From the NCBI RefSeq assembly GCF_029227915.1, contig NC_079888.1, positions 10,151,001 to 10,215,000 of the forward strand: a DNA stretch of 64,000 nt. The letters are read 5' to 3'. Made by a program: the position numbers and the translations under genes. Positions 59,810 through 64,000 of the stretch are shown here, piece after piece. A model generated the notes under the pieces. It did not search any database, had not been told where the DNA came from, and was given only the letters and a program-made list of their open reading frames with translations. Positions within the stretch are counted from its first letter, which is position 1. Each line of letters starts with the position of its first letter. This DNA is from Hydractinia symbiolongicarpus (taxonomy: Eukaryota; Cnidaria; Hydrozoa; Anthoathecata; Hydractiniidae).

Positions 59810-62040
59810 TTATTTTTGATCGAAAAAGCTCAAAATACTAGTTTGCTTCTTGTTTTTCATTTCACTTTTAAGAAACAAATCTTCAAAGCGAAGCAGGAGG
59901 CGTTGCATGTCATTTCCATCATCAGTAAATAGACAAGCATTTTGTAAAGTCTCCACTGCAGTGTTTATTTCTGATTTTGTTGGCTTGCTCACTGGCTCAT
60001 CAAACACCTCGATGACATCGGCATTTTCATCATGCTCCTCGTCATTCTCATCTGTACTTGGCCGTACCGACTCAAGGATTTCTTCATCAGTCACGGGATT
60101 TTCGATTGTGGTCAAATCTTGGTCAATATCGACAACATCACGGGCCGAGAGATCAGCAGGAATAATGGTATCGTCAATGGCACGCAGTTGTGTGAGATCT
60201 TTCTCCAGTTGTTTAAATGGATCATCAATATCATCAGTTGCATTCTGTTGAGCTTTCTTGGAAATCTTTGATTTCTTGAAGCAATTTACGATGGTTTCTT
60301 TCTTCACTTTGTCCCACGACGAAACAAGTATTTGAAGAGCACGCAGAATTGAAACTTTTGGAAGATCTTTGCCTTTTTCTAGGTTTTGAATCATCATGTT
60401 GACCAATTTTTGGCGATAAAGAGACTTATGACATCTTATGACACCTTGGTCCATCGGTTGTGACACAGAAGTTGTATTTGGAGGTAAGAAATCAATTTAA
60501 TGTTGGACAGTCCACCGACATCAGGGTGAGCGGGACAGTTATCGATGATCAAGACTATCTTTCGACCTTCTTTTAGAAACATTGCATTGATTTCTCGCAC
60601 CCACTCTTCAAAAAGAGAGCTGTCCATCCAACTCTTCTTCTGCGCTCTGTACCTGCAGGGTAGGGATGTTACATTTTTGAAGTACCTTGGTTTCTTCGAT
60701 TTACCAATCACAAACATTGGTAGTTTATCTCCGACAGCATTGGCAGCTGCAAGCCCGGTAATTCGGACTTTGCTATTTTTACCCCCAGAGCATTTTTCGG
60801 ATTTGTAGTGATACGTTTTATTTGGCAAGCATTGGTAGAAGAGACCGAATTCGTCGGCATTGTAAATATCTTCTAGTTTGTAGTTAGTTAATAATGTTGG
60901 TAAAGTGGTTTCAAACCAAGATGCTATCATATCAGGTTGAACAGAATTGCTTTCACCAACGACCGTCTTGAACGTTACATTGTGCCTGAAATAGAAAATA
61001 AAACAAATACCGACTTGTATAAAAGATTTATTGTTAACCTGTTCGTGCATTTTTTCGAATACGAATGTTCAAATTTCAATTCGAATGTTTTTAAAAATTC
61101 TTGTGTGAACACCCTGTGAACATTATCATTATTACTTGTGCATGGCAACAAGGAAAAGCAAACCAGGAGAAAAAGGAGAAGATGGATCTTGCAAAAATGA
61201 TAATTGATCAAAATTTAATCAACGTTGTAATGATAAAAGAATTTGAATTGGCTTCACATGTTAAGGGGTTCCACGTTTATAAAGCATTGTGGACTCCAAA
61301 AAATGGGGAGACTTTACAATGCGAAGGAGAGCCTAATAATCCCGTTGACAAATATGCTGTGTGTGTCAAGAAAGAAAACAAGATAGTTGGACATTTACCA
61401 CTTGGAAAATCTGGAAAATTTGCTAAAACAATATTTTATTTCCTCAGAGCTGATGAATTAAGCTCGTGCAAAGTAACTGTGACTGGAAAACCAGTTAATT
61501 TGGGAGATGGTGAAGGCATGCAAGTGCCATGCAATTTGACATTTATTGGAACGGAAAAGTGCATCGAGATACTCAAGAAACATATTTAGTTTATGTTAGT
61601 CTTTTTAAGATTTTAATATCAAAATAAAACCAATTCGAAAAAAAGAGATTTAATATTCTTACCTTTTTTTCCATTTACCAAGCCAACCGTCTGAAGCTTT
61701 GAAATCTTCTACTCCAAGCTCCTGTGCATAGCTTTTATCTTTCTCCTTTAGTATTGTCCCATCGATTGGTATGTTTTTGCTTCGTTGTGAAACAAACCAT
61801 TTGAACACGACAAGATCTACTTCTGAGAATTTACCATCTCTAATCTTTCTTTTCTTGCTCGAAGATTTTTCGAGAGCAGAAAAAAGTTTTTCCTTATTGG
61901 CTAGCCAAGTTGATATCGTGTTTTTAGGCACCCCGTACTTTTTAGCGATATCTTTATTTGGAATACCTTTTTCCAATTCTTTTAATGCTTGGCATTTTTC
62001 TGCCAAAGTTTTTACAGCGAGCTTTCTTTTCGGTGGCACT
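59810..62040 (-). pseudogene. Tigger/pogo transposase, single frameshift
   Basis: Exon 61663-62040 (acceptor TTTGTCAG, donor GTAAGA) encodes the psq-type helix-turn-helix (KCQALKELEKGIPNKDIAKK, YGVPKNTISTWL) and the CENP-B/Tc5 DNA-binding part (GWLGKWKK). After a 677-nt intron, exon 60985-59810 (acceptor TATTTCAG) encodes the DDE_1 nuclease: IYNADEFGLF, GKNSKVRITGLAAANAVGDK, LIIDNCPAH and QPMDQGVI supply the three aspartates. A one-base deletion near 60488-60498 (after LSNIKLI) shifts the frame before the third aspartate. The acidic C-terminal tail ends QTSILSFFDQK, a PIP box (QxxIxxFF) for PCNA. A first exon with the start codon may lie at 62.05-62.17 kb. Non-functional as it stands. Confidence 0.88.
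61182..61589 (+). CDS. HIRAN-domain protein encoded in the intron of the Tigger transposase
   Basis: An intact 135-aa frame on the strand opposite to the transposase, wholly inside its intron (60986-61662). The ATG at 61182 has a strong context (GAAGATGG). The frame is open without ATG back to 61101. From residue 22: HVKGFHVYKALWTP, GETLQCEGEPNNPVDKYAV, KIVGHLP, then VPCNLTFIG. This is the HIRAN pattern G-Y..., GE, L.REP.NP.D..AV, VG..P. HIRAN domains (HLTF, bacterial and standalone forms) bind 3' single-stranded DNA ends. A TATAAAAG stands at 61018-61025 and AATAAA at 61623-61628, 34 nt after the stop, so it looks like an independent transcription unit. Because the other strand is an intron, the frame is not a shadow of coding sequence. 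Function inside the transposon is inferred. Confidence 0.8.
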   Translation: MDLAKMIIDQNLINVVMIKEFELASHVKGFHVYKALWTPKNGETLQCEGEPNNPVDKYAVCVKKENKIVGHLPLGKSGKFAKTIFYFLRADELSSCKVTVTGKPVNLGDGEGMQVPCNLTFIGTEKCIEILKKHI

Positions 62041-62479
62041 CTGACAAAGGAAATCACAAAAAAAACATTGCAAAATCTACCTGTTTTACAATGGAATGTC
62101 TTCTTTTTATTGCAACATTTTGTGACTTTAAAACAAGCAGTGCAAGGTCTTCTTTTTTCAAAATTCCTCTTCAAGAGTTCGAGTTAACGAGCGTAAATCA
62201 GTCCAAGGGACTGAGAAAAAAGTTCGAGATAGTGAAAGTTCGAGATAACGGAGGTTCGAGATACCGAACGTTTTTTTGCCTACTATTGCTTACAGAACTC
62301 AAGGGACCGAAGAAAAAGTTCGAGATAGAGAAAGTTCGAGATAACGGAGGTTCGAGATAATGAGCGTCGACTGTAAAATAAATCATTCATAAATATATTA
62401 AAAATAATTGGGCCCAACACAGAACCCTGAGGCACACCTGACAAAATTAATTCAAATATACTATACTCCGCATTTTACA

Positions 62480-62800
62480 ACCAATGCCGCATCAACTGGA
62501 CATTGGCCACAATAAGATTTCATAATTCTTTATAAACTATAAGATTTCGCGCATAAAAGCAGGGAACAGAAAATGTTTCTATAACTCACAAAATCTTAGA
62601 TTTTAGCTAAAAAATACAACTCGGGTAAAAATCTGAACAAGGGAAGATATCGCCATCGCTGAAACATTTATCTTAATCTTTAAGGCTTGCAAAAGACCAT
62701 AAAAAATGTCACACTTAAAATCTTCAAGAACAACAGTAATAACTTTAAAAAACCTTTTTAATTAATTGCATTCTTAGTAAATGTATTTTTGTTTAAAGAA
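62480..62800. other. non-coding, no gene seen
   Basis: Diverged DNA between the 5'-truncated minus-strand LINE and the hypothetical frame below. It may contain unreadable LINE sequence. Confidence 0.4.
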
Positions 62801-62809
62801 TACAGCTCA

Positions 62810-63028
62810 TGCTGTCTTTGCTTCCTCAAGAAAAAAAGATTTTGACAAACGCATATGTCTATATTTTTCAGAAAGCAAAGTATATTGTTCTGTGACAGGA
62901 GTAGAAGGGAACATTTTCGACTTAGAGCAAGAAATGACTTTTGCACACTGATTAAAAAAACCTTCGACTCGGGACTTGTTCGAAAGAATCGACAGAGCCT
63001 CTCTTATGTTCACAGATAATATTAGCAT
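62810..63028 (-). CDS. hypothetical C-terminal coding fragment
   Basis: Open minus-strand frame from an ATG at 63028 (open further upstream to 63097), about 72 aa: LILSVNIREALSILSNKSRV, FNQCAKVISCSKSKMFPST, YRHMRLSKSFFLEEAKTA. Composition looks protein-like, but no domain is recognised and no splice partner is obvious. It could be a transposon remnant. Confidence 0.25.
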
Positions 63029-63129
63029 GGAGGCCAAAGGTACGTTTTTTGGAACGGTATTTTTTATGGAATTGTCCGGGGCGTGAGATACAGTCAATCA
63101 CAATCAACTGCTACCTAAATTACCCTCGT

Positions 63130-63617
63130 ACGACATTTGGGACCAAGAACTCACCTATATATTCCAACGCATTCATCTTGTTAAAAGAGAAGGAAACCAA
63201 TACTTAACGCTGTCCTCAAGGCTCGACCTTTGGTCCCTTACTATTAATTTTATTTTTATCAGTGTTCAGCGTGTTCGTTTCATCAAACGCCAAATTTACA
63301 AAAGACTATTGTTAGAAGCACTGTTGATAGAAAATTGTGTGAGAGCTTATGAATACTTAATGCAAACGCTTAATAATAAATTCGCTAGGAATTCCGTTTA
63401 CTATTTTGGAGCTTACTTATACAATGCTTTTCCTTTAGACCATCTTAATGGCTGGTCATTGGTCAGTTTGATAAATTTATCCCTTATGGGAACATGTAGC
63501 AATGAGATCATTATTCACAAACACAAGGTAAACAAAAATAAACTGGCATTGTTGACAATTGAAATGTGCGACGATATTATTGGTAACTTGATACTTTTGT
63601 TTACTTTCAACAAATGA
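63130..63617 (+). pseudogene. LINE reverse transcriptase relic, plus strand
   Basis: Broken frames with LPKLPSYDIWDQELTYIF, then CPQGSTFGPLLLILFLSV (the PQGS..GPLLF motif of reverse transcriptases). Farther on come NKFARNSVYYFGAYLYNAFP, similar to the C-terminal ...GA.LWN.LP of jockey/CR1-type LINEs. Probably the downstream part of the plus-strand LINE at 57400-58385, separated by the nested insertions. Confidence 0.5.
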
Positions 63618-64000
63618 TAGTTGTGCCAATTTTTTTTACTCATTTAGAAGGTAGTCAAAAATAACGCAAATCAACATGCCGCAATATGAAGAGAAACAAA
63701 ACAACAACATTGAAATATATTTCTTGCGCATTATGCTGCGTTAAGGCTCGTTTTTACTCGGCTGCGTTCTAGTTTTACCAAAGTTTGCGCGCGTCCAATA
63801 AAAAAACTCGAAAAATGCAGTCAAATTGAAACGACGCTTTAAGGAAGGATATAAAGACAGAGTTTGGATGGGAATAGAAATAGCCGCTATAAAAATAAAA
63901 CAGAAGTTGATTAAAAGCTTCTTAGTTTAAAACTTAATGATTTCTAAACCCTTATTTGTTATTTTTCCTTCTGTAAAGAAATGTATAGGTTGGGCAACCC
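63618..64000. other. non-coding, no gene seen
   Basis: Window end. No coding region or repeat recognised. Confidence 0.5.

Larger units (their letters stand above)
59485..62373 (-). mobile_element. Tigger/pogo DNA transposon, 2,889 bp, with intron passenger gene
   Basis: Ends CAGTCGACGTTCGTTATCTC (left) and the inverse of CAGTCGACGCTCATTATCTC (right), flanked by TA (59483-59484, 62374-62375). Subterminal TTCGAGATA.CG repeats occur several times at both ends, probably transposase binding sites. It holds a minus-strand transposase of at least two exons and, on the opposite strand in the intron, a HIRAN-domain gene. It is inserted in the reverse transcriptase of a minus-strand LINE. The ends are still well matched (2 mismatches in 24), so the insertion is fairly young. 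Confidence 0.92.
58396..62475 (-). pseudogene. LINE reverse transcriptase, minus strand, split by Tigger
   Basis: Upstream part (62470-62376): SGVPQGSVLGPIIFNIFMND. The frame resumes at 59482 with FIVNSDLHNYADDNTISAYS (catalytic YADD), LLGVTIDDKLNFNLHISNL and FNYCPLVWHF. After a frameshift near 58810 it continues with TFGLNSLRCLAPKVWNKLPF to CTECRQLIP and a stop at 58613. Ignoring the Tigger and one TA restores the frame exactly (ND-LFYF). The 3' end is a short UTR closed by a (GATT)n tract at 58396-58416, the microsatellite tail typical of CR1-like LINEs. It is 5' truncated. Jockey/CR1-type assignment is by motif only. Confidence 0.8.

Noticed and set aside
59850-60808. Plus-strand frames of 79-133 codons opposite the transposase
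   Set aside because: They are antisense shadows of the transposase coding exon, unlike the HIRAN frame, which lies opposite an intron.

Overview
The window is AT-rich animal nuclear DNA with spliced genes (GT-AG introns), TATA-type promoters and a very heavy transposon load. Short secreted collagen-like genes, a von Willebrand A-domain gene, Penelope-like elements, Helitrons, Tigger/pogo, hAT and jockey/CR1-type LINEs together suggest a cnidarian, probably a hydrozoan. That assignment is inference from the gene and repeat repertoire and no species is claimed.

Layout. 0-9 kb: a 115-bp mini-Helitron, an intact intronless DEDDh exonuclease gene (minus), a 2.45-kb hAT-type element, and a second exonuclease copy destroyed by a 709-bp TTAA-flanked piggyBac-type MITE and a small frameshift. 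9-14 kb: repeats and a dead Penelope-like GIY-YIG fragment. 14-22 kb: the main host-gene locus, three tandem minus-strand genes for short secreted collagen-like proteins. All share the same five-exon plan, phase-0 introns, cysteine pairs and a C-terminal coiled coil. 23.7-25.6 kb: a foldback-like element full of GACGTC palindromes and 60-bp tandem repeats. 28.7-31.3 kb: non-autonomous Helitrons joined head to tail with exact CTAG|TC junctions. 31-37 kb: decayed Pif1 helicase (minus) with a 959-bp TTAA MITE, a 27-bp perfect palindrome and a frameshifted ubiquitin-specific protease (plus). 40-41.6 kb: unrecognised minus-strand ORFs (coiled coil, zinc ribbon). 43-47 kb: a decayed Helitron with OTU protease, Helitron N domain and Pif1 C-terminus, split by a second copy of the piggyBac-type MITE. 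47.8-49.2 kb: pogo-like debris, a second Penelope fragment and a dispersed repeat. 50.2-54 kb: a four-exon secreted vWFA-domain gene (minus).

57-64 kb is a nest of elements: a plus-strand LINE relic surrounds a minus-strand LINE, whose reverse transcriptase is split by a 2,889-bp Tigger/pogo transposon with TA duplication. The Tigger transposase gene has an intron, and on the opposite strand inside that intron lies a separate, intact ORF for a HIRAN-domain protein with its own poly(A) signal. The transposase ends in a PCNA-binding (PIP-box) motif and carries a single-base frameshift. A DNA-end-binding passenger protein housed in the intron of a PCNA-binding transposase is the most unusual arrangement in the window.

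The collagen-like cluster and the vWFA gene are probably expressed host genes of the extracellular matrix or secretory products. Most of the rest is transposon sequence at different stages of decay, and several insertions are readable to the base because the interrupted coding frame is restored when the element and one target duplication are ignored.
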